DNA of 64,000 bases from Canna indica (lineage: Eukaryota; Streptophyta; Magnoliopsida; Zingiberales; Cannaceae). Location: NCBI GenBank assembly GCA_034359265.1, contig CP136896.1:10571501-10635500 (forward strand). The letters are read 5' to 3'. Below, one piece after another: positions 10,173-21,100 of this stretch (positions are counted from its first letter, which is position 1; each line of letters begins with the position of its first letter). The position numbers and the translations under genes are program-made. Below the pieces are notes generated by a model, which was given only the letters and a program-made list of their open reading frames with translations, was not told the origin of the DNA and did not search any database.

Positions 10173-11916
10173 TGTTGGCTTAAGGTTTTCAACCTTAGTC
10201 GTAATCTTGGTTTTGATGATAACAAACATGGAACTAATGATGCTTCATTGAGAAATCTTCCAGGTTCCAAGTCGGTTAGCGCACGACATCCTCGATCGGA
10301 AATATCGAAGAAATCGAGAAATTGGAAGGACGTTGGTCGACACACTTGAATTCTTCGAGAAGTTAGAGTTTAGGTTTAGGGTGTCTAGTTTATATTGTAA
10401 ATCATCTTTATGATGCAAAGAACCCTAAAACCTATCCCGAACCCCAAAACATAAAAACTCGAAAACTACCTTGAAACTCACTAAGCTAAGGGAGCTCCTT
10501 GGAGGGCTATATGACCTAGATAGTTTCTTGACATAAAAAATAGCGGTAATTGTTCATTTGGTTAAAATTAGATAATGAGGTATTTTTAAAGATTTTTTGG
10601 AAGCCTTTAGCCTAATCATATTTGACCCAAAAGATTAGAAAATTTTCATTTTCTGAAAATTTGTATTAGACCCCAAAAACTAGATTTTGATTCTTAAGAA
10701 TTTTAATTTTTTAGATATTTTTATTGAATCCAAATGGGGGGTAATCCTTATATAACATTTATGTTTTAAAGTTATTCACTTGAAGTTAATAAATATTATA
10801 TAAGTAGACTTAGTGAAGACGGAACTAGAAAACGAACAAACAAAACCAAACTGCCCAGTCCAGTCCAGGTTCGGTTGATCGGTCGGTCGACCGAATGCTG
10901 TCAAAAATGGGTAGTAGGCAATTCGATCGATCGGTCGGTCGACCGAAGTGTGCCAAAATTTGGCAGTGCGTGCGTCGGTCGACCAAAATTTGGCAGTTTT
11001 ACGACTCATTCGATCGACCGAACAAAGTGTTTACAACGCAGAAAGTTAGCGGTCGAACGGTCGATCGAACGATGATCGACCGGCAAGCGATCGAATAGCG
11101 GAAACGACTAGTTTTCCGCCCATTGAGCTACCGTTTCATTGAGGGGTTATAAATACTCCTCTCCATCCTTCATTAACTACTCTTAACAATTGATCCAAGC
11201 TTCCATTGAGCCCATTCTTGATCATTCTAAAGCTTTTCTTGAGCCATCTTTTTGATAACCCTAGTTTCCAAGATACATCCTTGATTTAGCCTTCAAGATT
11301 TACCGATTCATCATCTCAAGGCATCAAGAGGACTAGTGAATGTCTTTTGAAGCTAAGTACTTATTGTTTGATTTATTGCTCCAATTGTTATTGTATTTTA
11401 TTGTTTATTTCATTAAAATTAAACTTGTGTAAACCTAGGTTGCTATGTTTGATTGAGTTGGTGGTTGCCTTGGTGTTAAGGCTTAAATCCACCGGTGTAA
11501 ACGTAGTTTGTTAGGATTAGTTCCTGTTGTACTTAGGATTGAGGTGGGAGAGTGCTCTAGGTAGGAAGGCGGAGACTTTCGGGTGTGGAAGTGTCTTCGG
11601 TGTGAGAGTGGAGACTCTCCGGTGAAAACATTCTCGTTGTAAAGGAAACAAGATAATTTAGTAAAGCTAGTTTGAAAATCCCAAGCAGGGTGCTTAGGTA
11701 GTGGAGTAGGCATTGAGGCCGAACCATTATAAATCATTGTGTTTGTCTTGATTTATTGGTTGTAATAAATGCTTTATTATTTACCGCTTCCGCATTTAAT
11801 CATTGAATCATAAATTGCCTAAGTAGCTTAAGAAAATGATTAAAATCAGATTTAGGCAAAAAGATTAGTAAATACACTATTCACCCCCCCCTCTAGTGTA
11901 GTCATTTCATCCAATA
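10173..11916 (+). repeat. 5' LTR (1.74 kb) of the gag-only element
   Basis: Starts TGTTGGCTTAAGG and ends CATCCAATA, where the 3' LTR has CATCCAACA. It closely matches 18192-19620 plus 22043-22252. It contains a cluster of TCGGTCGACCGA-type palindromes (10865-11095), a candidate TATA box TATAAATA near 11149, and a C tract (11883-11891) just before its end. Confidence 0.9.
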
Positions 11917-11918
11917 AT

Positions 11919-11931
11919 TAGTATCAGAGCG
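11919..11931 (+). other. Primer-binding site of the gag-only element
   Basis: TTAGTATCAGAGC lies 2-3 nt after the 5' LTR. It matches the initiator-Met site TGGTATCAGAGC over its last ten bases. Confidence 0.75.
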
Positions 11932-11984
11932 GGTTGTAGATTTAGATTTCACCATCTCCTCTACATCGTCTCTCGATCCGAAAA

Positions 11985-13343
11985 ATGGCACTAGAGTTAG
12001 TAGCGTCTTCACCTCCTAGGTTTGATGAATCAAACTTTGGTCTTTGGAAGTCTAGGATGTACACCTACTTAAAGACTAGAGATTTTGATATTTATAACAT
12101 GATTAAATTAGAATACATTGAACCTAAGGTTGACATGCATGATTGGAGTGGACATGATAAGAAAATGTTTCCATATTTTGTACCTTACCGAATAGCATCC
12201 TTGAAAAAGTCATGTATTGTACTTCGGCTTTTGATTTATGGGCATGTTTAAACATCTTATATGATTATGCCAAAATCGAGAAGTTAACTACTTTTCATGA
12301 AGGTGGTGATGACAATGGTCATCCCTCCAATGCTAACTTGGTTTTTGAGGCCCATAGTATTTCTAATCAAAAAGACATTTCAAAGAGCCGAAAGAGAAAG
12401 GTCATTTGTCATTTGTGTAAGGAGAAGGGGCATATCAAGAAGAATTGCCCATTATTGAAAAACAAAGCAAGGAAGAGGTCAAATGCTTCTACATCGTCCT
12501 CTGACTCCCTCGAAGCATCCTCTCATCATGACAATAGAGCTACTTCTCAATTGTGCCTCATGGGATTAAAAAATGAGGTAAATCCTTCCACCTCTTGTCA
12601 TAATAAAATTTTTATTGATAATGATAGTCATAGCTCCTCTAGTTCATTTGACATGCCATATGAGGAACTAGTTAAGGAATATCAAAAAATATATGCCTTG
12701 CTTGTGAAAAGGAACAAGGAAAATAGAAAACTAAAGAAAGAAAATTTAAGGCTTAGTTCTCATGTGCATGAATTAGAAAATGAAAAATTGAATACAAGTA
12801 CACTTGTTTCTTGCCATGATGATTTTAAGCTTGAAATTGAGAATTTAAAAAATGAGGTAAAAGACTTGAAAAATAAAAATGAAGATTTGAAAGCTAGATT
12901 GAAGTTTAGGAATAATGATTTAAAAAATGATTTCAAAATTGAGAATGAAAAATTAAAAAATGAAAATAACATGTTAAATCTCAATTGCAATTCACAAATT
13001 CATGAGTGATTTGAAAAATGAGGTTGTATTCATAAATAGGAAAATCAATGATTTATTAAATGTATCTTCCTTTAAGAACTCTAAAAATAAAAATGCTAAG
13101 GTTCATCATCATTATCATGTCAAACATTCTTCCTTTAAACCTCATGTCCAAAAGAAAAAGTTTCATGGATATTTTTGTTGTGGTATATATGGCCATGCTA
13201 TTCATGATTGTGCATTTAAAAGAAATCCAAGTGTTGCTAAGACACTTTCAATTCCTAGGCCAACTCACCCCCAAGGATCCAAAGTCATTTTGGTACCAAA
13301 GGTTTCTTGCTCTATTGTAGGGGGAGCTACCACACAAGGTTAA
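11985..13343 (+). pseudogene. SIRE/Maximus-like gag pseudogene
   Basis: The frame starts at ATG 11985 with MALELVASSPPRFDESNFGL, followed by WKSRMYTYLKTRD, the usual start of this gag type. A frame change near 12212-12250 leads into SAFDLWACL, after which the middle of gag seems deleted. The CCHC knuckle CHLCKEKGHIKKNC is at about 12406-12450. A Lys/Glu/Asn-rich coiled coil follows (about 12650-12990, e.g. KENLRLSSHVHELENEKL). A stop lies at about 13007-13009. A last frame (13002-13343) has YFCCGIYGHAIHDC, a second knuckle whose first cysteine is replaced by tyrosine. Translation would stop early and no pol follows. Confidence 0.78.
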
Positions 13344-13626
13344 GGAAAAGTGATGTGTAGAAGTTGGCCAAGAATTCAATGAAAGATCCTTACATGGTTG
13401 CAACTTCAAGATTCTCACCTAGATGTCTATGGAAAAGAAAGTTGGCATCTAAAAGGTTTGGTATCATCTCTTAACTTTAATTGATCCATTAATAGTTGGA
13501 GTTCATGATACTTGCTTAAATTGATTGTTTTTCTTGCTCATGATATGCTTTCAAAAATATTTTTGATTTTTGATTTCGGTCTCTTCGGAGACCTATGTGG
13601 CCTGTAATGGGCCTAAGCGACCTTGA
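13344..13626 (+). other. Internal non-coding part of the gag-only element
   Basis: No ORF. It becomes GC-richer from about 13575 (GGTCTCTTCGGAGACC, a short perfect palindrome at about 13578-13593), just before the next insertion. Confidence 0.45.
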
Positions 13627-13905
13627 TGTTAGGGACTTTTCGATGCGCCCGAGCGACGACGAATCATGACGGAATGTTCCCTACATATTTATAAATATAT
13701 TTTCGCGTCCATATAATTTTGCCTTTATTTCTAGTTAGTACTTGTAAAATCTCTTGTGCGATCCCCGGGGGGCCCACGGTACGAGTTGGATGCATTTCGA
13801 GGCCATTCGACACTTGGTGCGTGTGTTACGGCTAAGCAGAGTAGTTTTCCTGCATTCGTCATGGTCGTGGCCATGGAAAAATCACCATTTCGCATGGCCA
13901 TGATT
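13627..13905 (+). repeat. 5' LTR copy (truncated) of the array-filled element
   Basis: About 280 bp closely matching 15264-15545, including the GATCCCCGGGG and GAGTTGGATGCATTTCGAGG blocks. It ends abruptly at the 37-bp array. Confidence 0.7.
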
Positions 13906-13924
13906 TTTTGTGCGTCGCCAAGTT

Positions 13925-14170
13925 TGTGCGCAGGGCGATGTCCCCTAAGACGCAGCGTAGAGCATATTGCTCGTGAGACGCCAGGTTGGTGCGCAGGGCT
14001 GATGTCCCTAAAGTCGCAAGGTTGGTGCGCATGGTCGATGGCCTCTAAGACGCAAGATTTGTGCGCATCGCAAGATGTCCTTTAAGACGCAAGGTTGGTG
14101 CGCATGGCAAGATGGCCTCTAAGACGCAAGAATTGTGCGCAGAGTAGATGGCTCTTAAGTCGCAAGATTG
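13925..14170 (+). repeat. 37-bp minisatellite, about six units
   Basis: Units begin GTGCGCA and end with a variant of TAAGACGCAAGGTTG. Spacing between starts is close to 37 bp in the later units and longer in the first. Confidence 0.8.
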
Positions 14171-14297
14171 AAATGTCCGAACCAAGCATGAGTGAAAAAC
14201 AGTTGTGGTGTGGCAGCAATGCTCTTAGTGCAGAGAGTTCGCGGACGTTGTGACCCGGTTGGAGAAAATCCCTCAAGTCACGATCGAGGAGCAGCGT

Positions 14298-14462
14298 AGG
14301 ACTTGAAGCTCGTTGAGATGGGCTCGGTGGAGGGCACCATGACCTCTGCGGGGGGCGAGTGAGCAAGCAGTGATCCATAAGACTTGAAGCTCGTTGAGAT
14401 GGGCTCGGAGGAGGGCGCCATGACTCCTGCGGGGGACGAGTGAGCAAGCAGAGATCGGCTCA
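14298..14462 (+). repeat. 81-bp tandem duplication
   Basis: Two copies starting at ACTTGAAGCTCGTTGAGATG (14301 and 14382), each with GGGCTCGG, GCCATGA and GCGAGTGAGCAAGCAG-like parts. Confidence 0.8.
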
Positions 14463-14579
14463 AAGCGGCGGTGGAGGCAAGGCTCTAGTGTGGTGCAGCC
14501 ACGGAACTACTCATCACTTGGGTGTTGCATAACGACACCCAGATGTTATCTGAGACGAGCATTGCTCGTATGCTCCTTA

Positions 14580-15015
14580 AGTGTGGGACTTTTCATTGCC
14601 CAGGAAAAACGAGACTTGGTGAATTGAGTAACCATTTCTCGGGTTCTTTCACGCGGGCATTGCTCAACGACGCTAGTGTGCTCTACAAAGTCTGGGACCC
14701 TCATAGCCCAGCAACATCGAGACTTGGCGAACCCAATAGCTATTTCTCGGTGTCCATTCAAGCGAGCGTTGCTCAACAATGCTGGTGCCCCTTCAAGCAA
14801 ATATTGTTCAATGACACTCATTTGCTCCACAAGCCTGGGACCCTCATAGCCCAGCAACATCGAGACTTGGTGAACACAGTAGCTACTTCTCGGTGTCCAT
14901 TCAAGCGAGCGTTGCTCAACGACGCTGGTGCCCCTTCAAGCGAAAGTTGTTCAACATCACTCAGTTGCTCCACAAGTCTGGGACTTTCATTGCCCAGCAA
15001 CGAGTTTGGGAATCT
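14580..15015 (+). repeat. About 143-bp tandem array, three to four units
   Basis: The phrase CTGGGACCCTCATAGCCCAG recurs at about 14693 and 14835, with a variant near 14978 and an earlier one at 14583. Each is followed by AACATCGAGACTTGG and TCCATTCAAGCGAGCGTTGC or variants. Open frames across it are products of the repeat. Confidence 0.8.
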
Positions 15016-15263
15016 CAAAGCCCTTTCTCGCAACAACAGGAGATTATGAAACTCAAAGATGTTCCAAGTAGTCATTTCCTGGTGGCGGACTTCACACGGC
15101 GAAACTTGACATGTTGCGGCCCCACTGCGGCATGTCGTTACTCAGGCGGTGTTCCCTTCGACTACTTGTGAAGAATTCACTTCAGCAATTGCAGCCTATG
15201 CCAGAAAGGCGGTGCGGCTGAGGTGAGTTCGATGAGGACGTCGAAGCTTGAAGTGGGGGAGGA

Positions 15264-15580
15264 TGTTAGGGACTTTTCGATGCGCCCGAGCGACGACGAA
15301 TCATGACGGAATGTTCCCTACATATTTGTAAATATGTTTTTGCGTCCATATAATTTTGCCTTTATTTCTAGTTCGTACTTGTAAAATCTCTTGTGCGATC
15401 CCCGGGGGGGCCACGGTACGAGTTGGATGCATTTCGAGGCCATTCGATACTTGGTGCGTGCGTTACGGCTAAGCGGAGCAGTTTTCATGCATTCGTCATG
15501 GCCGTGGCCATAGAAAATCACCATTTCGCATGGCCATAATTTTGTCATACTCCTCGTGCTTTTGGGAACCTTGGGGGTGG
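15264..15580 (+). repeat. 3' LTR of the array-filled element (minimum extent)
   Basis: Starts TGTTAGGGAC after a purine tract. If the CTTGA duplication is right it ends GGGGGTGGCA. An alternative is that the LTR runs on to about 16000. Confidence 0.6.
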
Positions 15581-16005
15581 CACTTGAGGGTTAGGGGTCT
15601 CATGTATAATGTAGGAGAGCGTTGGCAAATAAAGCGGTTGCCTTGGGCGGAGACGAACGAATGGCCCGTATGGGCATGCGACATGTCGTTCTTAGCCCAA
15701 GACAATTGCGGAGCTCGTCCTACACCCGGTTTTATGTTTTTTTGCGTCCATAGTCCTATAGTTGTTGTTTTACTTTACGCCTTCAATACCATTCGGCCAA
15801 CATGGTCTTTTGGGGGCGCGGACATGGAATGCGAGGTTGGCATGTGATCCATCGTATGCCCCGCGATGTTAAGTCGGGAAGCTCAATTCGGGACGGATTC
15901 GAGATTAAGGCTTATCCCTTGCACGGGATGCAAGAGTGCCGCACGGGTTCTTCCTCACAAAACAATTGGCCCGTGACATTGCGGTTCTAAATCGTAGGCT
16001 CATTG
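15581..16005 (+). other. GC-rich segment of uncertain origin
   Basis: No protein recognised. Its composition resembles the array-filled element more than the AT-rich DNA that begins near 16010, so it may be the rest of that element's 3' LTR. Confidence 0.35.
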
Positions 16006-16029
16006 TGGCCTTTCGGTTTTCAACCAATA

Positions 16030-17420
16030 GGAAGGGTTGGAGATCTTACTTTTCAAAAAATTTATATTTTGAGATCTCTCGATTCGTTTTGGTTTCATGT
16101 CAATTCTATTTGAAACGAATTTATCACTATCTAGCTTAAGTTGAAATTCTCAAATGAAGACTTTTATTTCACCTTTGCTATTTAGTATACTAACTTGCTA
16201 GTTATTATATCATTGTGCTACTAATGATTTTGGCTTACAAGTTAACATTTATGAAAATAGAAGGTTAATAATTAGGAGAAAAAAAAAGATAAGTTTGGCA
16301 AAATTCTCATGTAAGAGGTATGTATTTAAATTTCGTAAAATCTTAGCATAATACCTCAATATTCACGTTTTATTGGTGTCTCTATACTCATGATTAGAAT
16401 TACATGATAAATTTTTGAACTCTCATGAGTAGGTAGAATTTTAGTACTTAGGCAAATTTTATTGAATAAAACTTGCTCTAGGTTAGTATTCACTATTATA
16501 AACATTCTTTTTAAGTCCAAACTAGTTAAACATGTTTAGAGATCTTATTCCTCAAATATTTCATATCTTAAGATCTCTTTGATTCATTTTTGATATCATG
16601 ATAACTTCTTTAAAATGAATCTTTACTATCTAGTATATGTGGAGATTTTTTAATGAAACTTTGCATTGACCCTTTGCTATTTAGTATATTAGCTTGCTAG
16701 TTGGTATATTATTTCATTATGATACTAATGAAGCCTACTTGCAAGTTGAGAAAGTGGTAAAATTTGGAAGGCTAAAGCAAAATGAAAAGAAAGTAGAAAT
16801 TTTAGAATTTCTCAACAAATGAGGTATGAGTTTCATTTTGGTAAAATTCTTGCATAACACCTCTATTCTCTTGATTAAATGATTTCTCTGTGCTCATGAA
16901 TGATCTTGCATGATAATTGATTGAAATCTCATGAGTCGATAAAAATTTTGATACTTAGGCAATTTCATGTCATCTAGATTGAATGAAATGTGCTCTAGGT
17001 AGAAATTCATCTTAGAGACTTCATTTTAAAGTTAAAACCTGATAAACATGTTTGAGTTCACTCATGATTTGCTTCCATGTGATTAATCTTGAAAAATCAC
17101 GAGAAAATGGATAAATGAATAACAATGTTACTTTAGGAGACCTAAAATTGAGTAGAGTTAACCTAAGTCAACAAATTGACTTAGAAACTTCATTTTTAGG
17201 TCCAAACTTCACAAACATGTTTAGATTTACTCATGTTAGGTGTTCATATATTTAAATTTGAAAAACCATGAGTAAAAGTTAAAATTTGATACTTAGCAAT
17301 TTCATGTTATCATGCTTGTTTTTTAATGAAATCGTGCTAAGGTAAAATTTTGACCAAATGACATTATTTTCATTTCAAACTTGTCAAACATGCTTTAAAT
17401 GATTAGATCTTGGTATCTGG
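16030..17420 (+). repeat. About 505-bp diverged tandem repeats in the 3' non-coding region
   Basis: The block from AGATCTTA (about 16040) to AAACATGTTTAG (about 16540) recurs at about 16541-17050. Shared phrases include CTTTGCTATTTAGTATA, CTTGCTAGTT and GATACTTAGGCAA. Shorter partial units follow to about 17410. It lies between gag and the 3' LTR of the gag-only element, where pol would be expected. Confidence 0.7.
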
Positions 17421-18177
17421 AAAGTTTGAATGAAAACTGAGAACTTTTAAAAAATAGCTAATATTTACGAAAATACCATTAGATTTCAAACATTTTTAGA
17501 AAAATGCAGAAAATTGATTTTTCGATGATTCTTAAAACTGCATGTTCTCTGAAAAATCTAGTTTCTTCAGTAAAAATTTCAAAAATTCTCAATAAGAATA
17601 CGATTTGATATGGTTTTTTGAAATTGGATTTCAAAACTTTAAAGTATCATTCTTTCCAAATATTTATTTTTCCGATACTTTGATTTTTGGTCCAATCTTC
17701 GAATGAGACTTCAAGTATGATATTTTGAATTCACTTTTGGTATTGTTCTAATATTTTAAAGAGAAAAATCATTTTTAAAATGATTTTTGACTCTTTGACC
17801 GATACTTGGAGATATCGATACTTGAGTTAGTACACGATTCCTAGTTTTGGTTTTTGACTATCTCTTCATGATATCATGTATTAATTAGTCTCTCATTCGA
17901 TATATTGTTTTTGTCCCTTGAGTTTGTTGACTTTATTTTCATGAAAACTAGTTTTCAAGTCCTAACTTTGACTAGATTGACTTTTTTGCCATTTTTGATT
18001 GATGTCAAAAGGGGAAGAAAATATAGGTAAATAGAAAGAAAATATAGGAGAACCATGCATATAGATAGGGGGAGTTCTATTATATAGATATGCATGTTGA
18101 TAGGGGGAGAAATCCCATGATTAATATCCTTTGTGCTTTAATGAATATATATTTTCTTAAGGATGTTTGTCATCATC
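17421..18177 (+). other. AT-rich 3' non-coding region of the gag-only element
   Basis: No gene. It ends with GGGGGAG-containing repeats (GATAGGGGGAGTTC near 18065 and GATAGGGGGAGAAATC near 18100), extra purine-rich stretches before the 3' LTR. Confidence 0.5.
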
Positions 18178-18191
18178 AAAAAAGGAGAGAT
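18178..18191 (+). other. Polypurine tract of the gag-only element
   Basis: AAAAAAGGAGAGAT immediately precedes TGTTAGCTTAAGG, the 3' LTR start. Confidence 0.75.
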
Positions 18192-21100
18192 TGTTAGCTT
18201 AAGGTTTTCAACCTTAGTCATAATCTCGGTTTTGATGATAACAAACATGGAACTAAAGATGTTTCATTGAGAAATCTTTCAGGTTCCAAGTTGGTTAGCG
18301 CACGACGTCCTCAATCGAAAATATCGAAGAAATCGAGAAATCGGAAGGACGTTGGTCGACGCGCTCGAATTCTTCGGGAAGTTAGAGTTTAGGTTTAGGG
18401 TGTCTAGTTTATATTGTAAATCCTTTTTATGATGCAAAGAACCCTAAAACCTATCCCGAACCCCAAAACATAAAAATTCGAAAACCGCCCTGAAACTCAC
18501 TAAGCCTAGGGAGCTCCTTGGAGGGCTATATGACATAGATAGTTTCTTGACATAAAAAATGACGGTAATTATTCCTTGGGTTAAAATTAGATAATAAGGA
18601 TTTTTTAGAAGTCTTTAGCCTAACCATATTTGACCCAAAAGATTAGAAAATTTTTGTTTTCTGAAAATTTGTACTATATCCCAAAAATTAGATTTTGACT
18701 TTTTAGATATTTTTATTGAATCCAAATTGGGGGTAATCCTTATATAACATTTATGTTTTAAAGTTATTAACTTAAAGTTAATAAATATTATATAAGTAGA
18801 CTTAGTGAAGACGGAACCAGAAAACGAACAAACAAAACCAAACTGCCCAGTCCAGTCCAGGTTCAGTCGACTGAATGCTGCCAAAAATGGGCAGTAGGCA
18901 ATTCGGTCGATCGAAGTGTGCCAAAATTTGGCAGTGCGTGCGTCGGTCGATCGATCGGTCAATCGGATTGCGGATCCCAGTTTCACGACTCATTCGGTCG
19001 ACCCGTCGGTCGACCGAACAAAGTGTTTAAAGCGTAGAAAGCCAGCGGTCACTCGAGCGGTCGACCGACGATCGACTGGCAAGCGATCGAACGGCGAAAA
19101 TGACTAGTTTTCCGCCCGTTAAGCTATCGTTTCATTGAGGGGTTATAAATACTCCTCTCCATCCTTCATTAACTACTCTTAACAATTGATCCAAGCTTCC
19201 ATTGAGCCAATTCTTGATCATTCTGAAGCTTTCCTGAGCCATCCTTTTGATAACCCTAGTTTCCAAGATACATCCTTGATTTAGCCTTCAAGATTTATTG
19301 ATTCATCATCTCAAATCATCAAGAGGACTAGGGAGTGTCTTTTGGAGCTAAGTACTTATTGTTTGATTTATTGCTCCAATTGTTATTATATTTTATTGTT
19401 TATTTCATTGAAATTGAACTTGTGTAAATCTAGGTTGTTAGGTTTGATTGAGTTAGTGGTTGCCTCGGTGTTATGGATTAGTTCTTGTTGTCCTTAGGAT
19501 TGAGGTGGGAGAGTGCTCTCGGTAGGAAGGCGGAGACTTCCGGGTGTGGAAGTGCCTTCGGTGTGAGAGCGGAGACTCTCCGGTGAAAACGTCCTCGTTG
19601 TAAAGATAGGTAGTGGAGTATGTTACGCCCCGCCTAGGCTTGTCCCTATATAAGGGACCTCACCCAGGAGGAGTGCAACTAGGAACAGAACAACCATAAT
19701 AAATGGACGGAATTTAAATTTACAATCAGATTCCAAAACAAATGTCCAACATGATAACAAATAATGAAAGTTCAACAGTCCATTTAGGAATAAGGAAATC
19801 CAAAGTCTAGTCCAAAAGTCTAAACAAATCCAAAAGACAATAGGAATGAACAATTCAACTAATAAAATAGGAAGCTAAGATAATGTGCGGAAGACGTCTC
19901 CTCCTCCAAAACTCTAGCTACCCCATAAGGAAAAGTCGTCATACTTGAGGATCTGAGGCAAAAACAACAAACATCAGCAGAAGGCTGAGTAGGATTGCAA
20001 CAAGATGCTATGATGCCATGTATACAATGGAAGATATGATCCAACAGTTTATTTAATGCTCCTACACCAACAACTATGTCAACTATTCTCTACATGGATA
20101 TATGGTCATAGACCCAATCAAGAGCGTAGTGGACATTGGGTTTCCCTTGCACTCTCGCACCCCGAGAGTGGCACCTCAAGCCCGCTCCAGCTAGAGATGC
20201 GACTATCCAAAAATGGTAGTCCGTCGATGTCTAACAGCTCGACGCCGCACACGCACCCGTGTGGTAAATAGGTGATCACCGGTGTCACTTGCCCTACACC
20301 TTGGGCAATATATCAACAGTGTCCAGGGCTATCGTCTAACAAAAGATCAACTATGCATCATGTCAACAACTACAATACTACAACTCAACTAATATAATGC
20401 TAGTAGTCATGTCATCATGTATGAATTAAATATATAAACAACAGCATAAGGCATGCAACATCTATACTAGCATCCTCAACTAATATGCATATAAAAATAT
20501 CATGCTGACAACATGTTTCAACAAATATGCATAAAGAGTTTCAATAGCAGTAGACATCAATTTTCAATGGAATAGAACAACAAAATATATTTCGACATAG
20601 GGTAACAATCGATCTAGGATGAGATTCACCTTAACAACTATTATTACAACAAACAACTCAGATGGAAACCACGAAAATGAATAAAATAATATTTTTCGAC
20701 TCGACACGCAAAATGAGACAAAAACACTCACTGTTTTCAATATCTGAAAGTCAAACGATGAAACTGACCCCACTAATGAATTCGGGGCGTCGAGTAGGTA
20801 CAAATTCATATATAATATGACTAATTTGACCCACTATAAAATCTCAAATTAATATTTCAAATATCAACAAATATTTCAAATTAACCATTTAAATAAATTC
20901 CTTACAACACTCGTAACAGTGCTATAAACGTCTACAGTTGTTACCAACTCAAATACAATATAACACTGATATATATATAATACAACACTGCTATACTTAT
21001 AACACCACAACTTAAGTAATATAACATTTGCATATATTATATAACCTTGCTACAACTAATATAACACTATTATAATAAACACAATACCGATATATACTTA

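Larger units (their letters stand above)
13627..15580 (+). mobile_element. Non-autonomous LTR element filled with tandem arrays
   Basis: Two direct repeats starting TGTTAGGGACTTTTCG lie at 13627-about 13905 and 15264-about 15545. A purine tract (AGTGGGGGAGGA) precedes the second copy, as for a 3' LTR. CTTGA before 13627 recurs after the CA at 15579-15580, a possible 5-bp TSD giving a 317-bp 3' LTR. The 5' copy loses similarity near 13905 and no primer-binding site is seen. Between the LTRs are three unrelated tandem arrays and no retrotransposon protein. The right boundary is uncertain because the GC-rich character continues to about 16000. Confidence 0.6.

Noticed and set aside
13925..15015. 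CRISPR-like array
   Set aside because: Units are contiguous diverged tandem repeats without unique spacers, inside a plant LTR element.
14522..15049. 175-codon open frame in a tandem array
   Set aside because: Its apparent repeats are those of the 143-bp DNA array, and other frames of the same array are also open. No coding signal beyond repetition.
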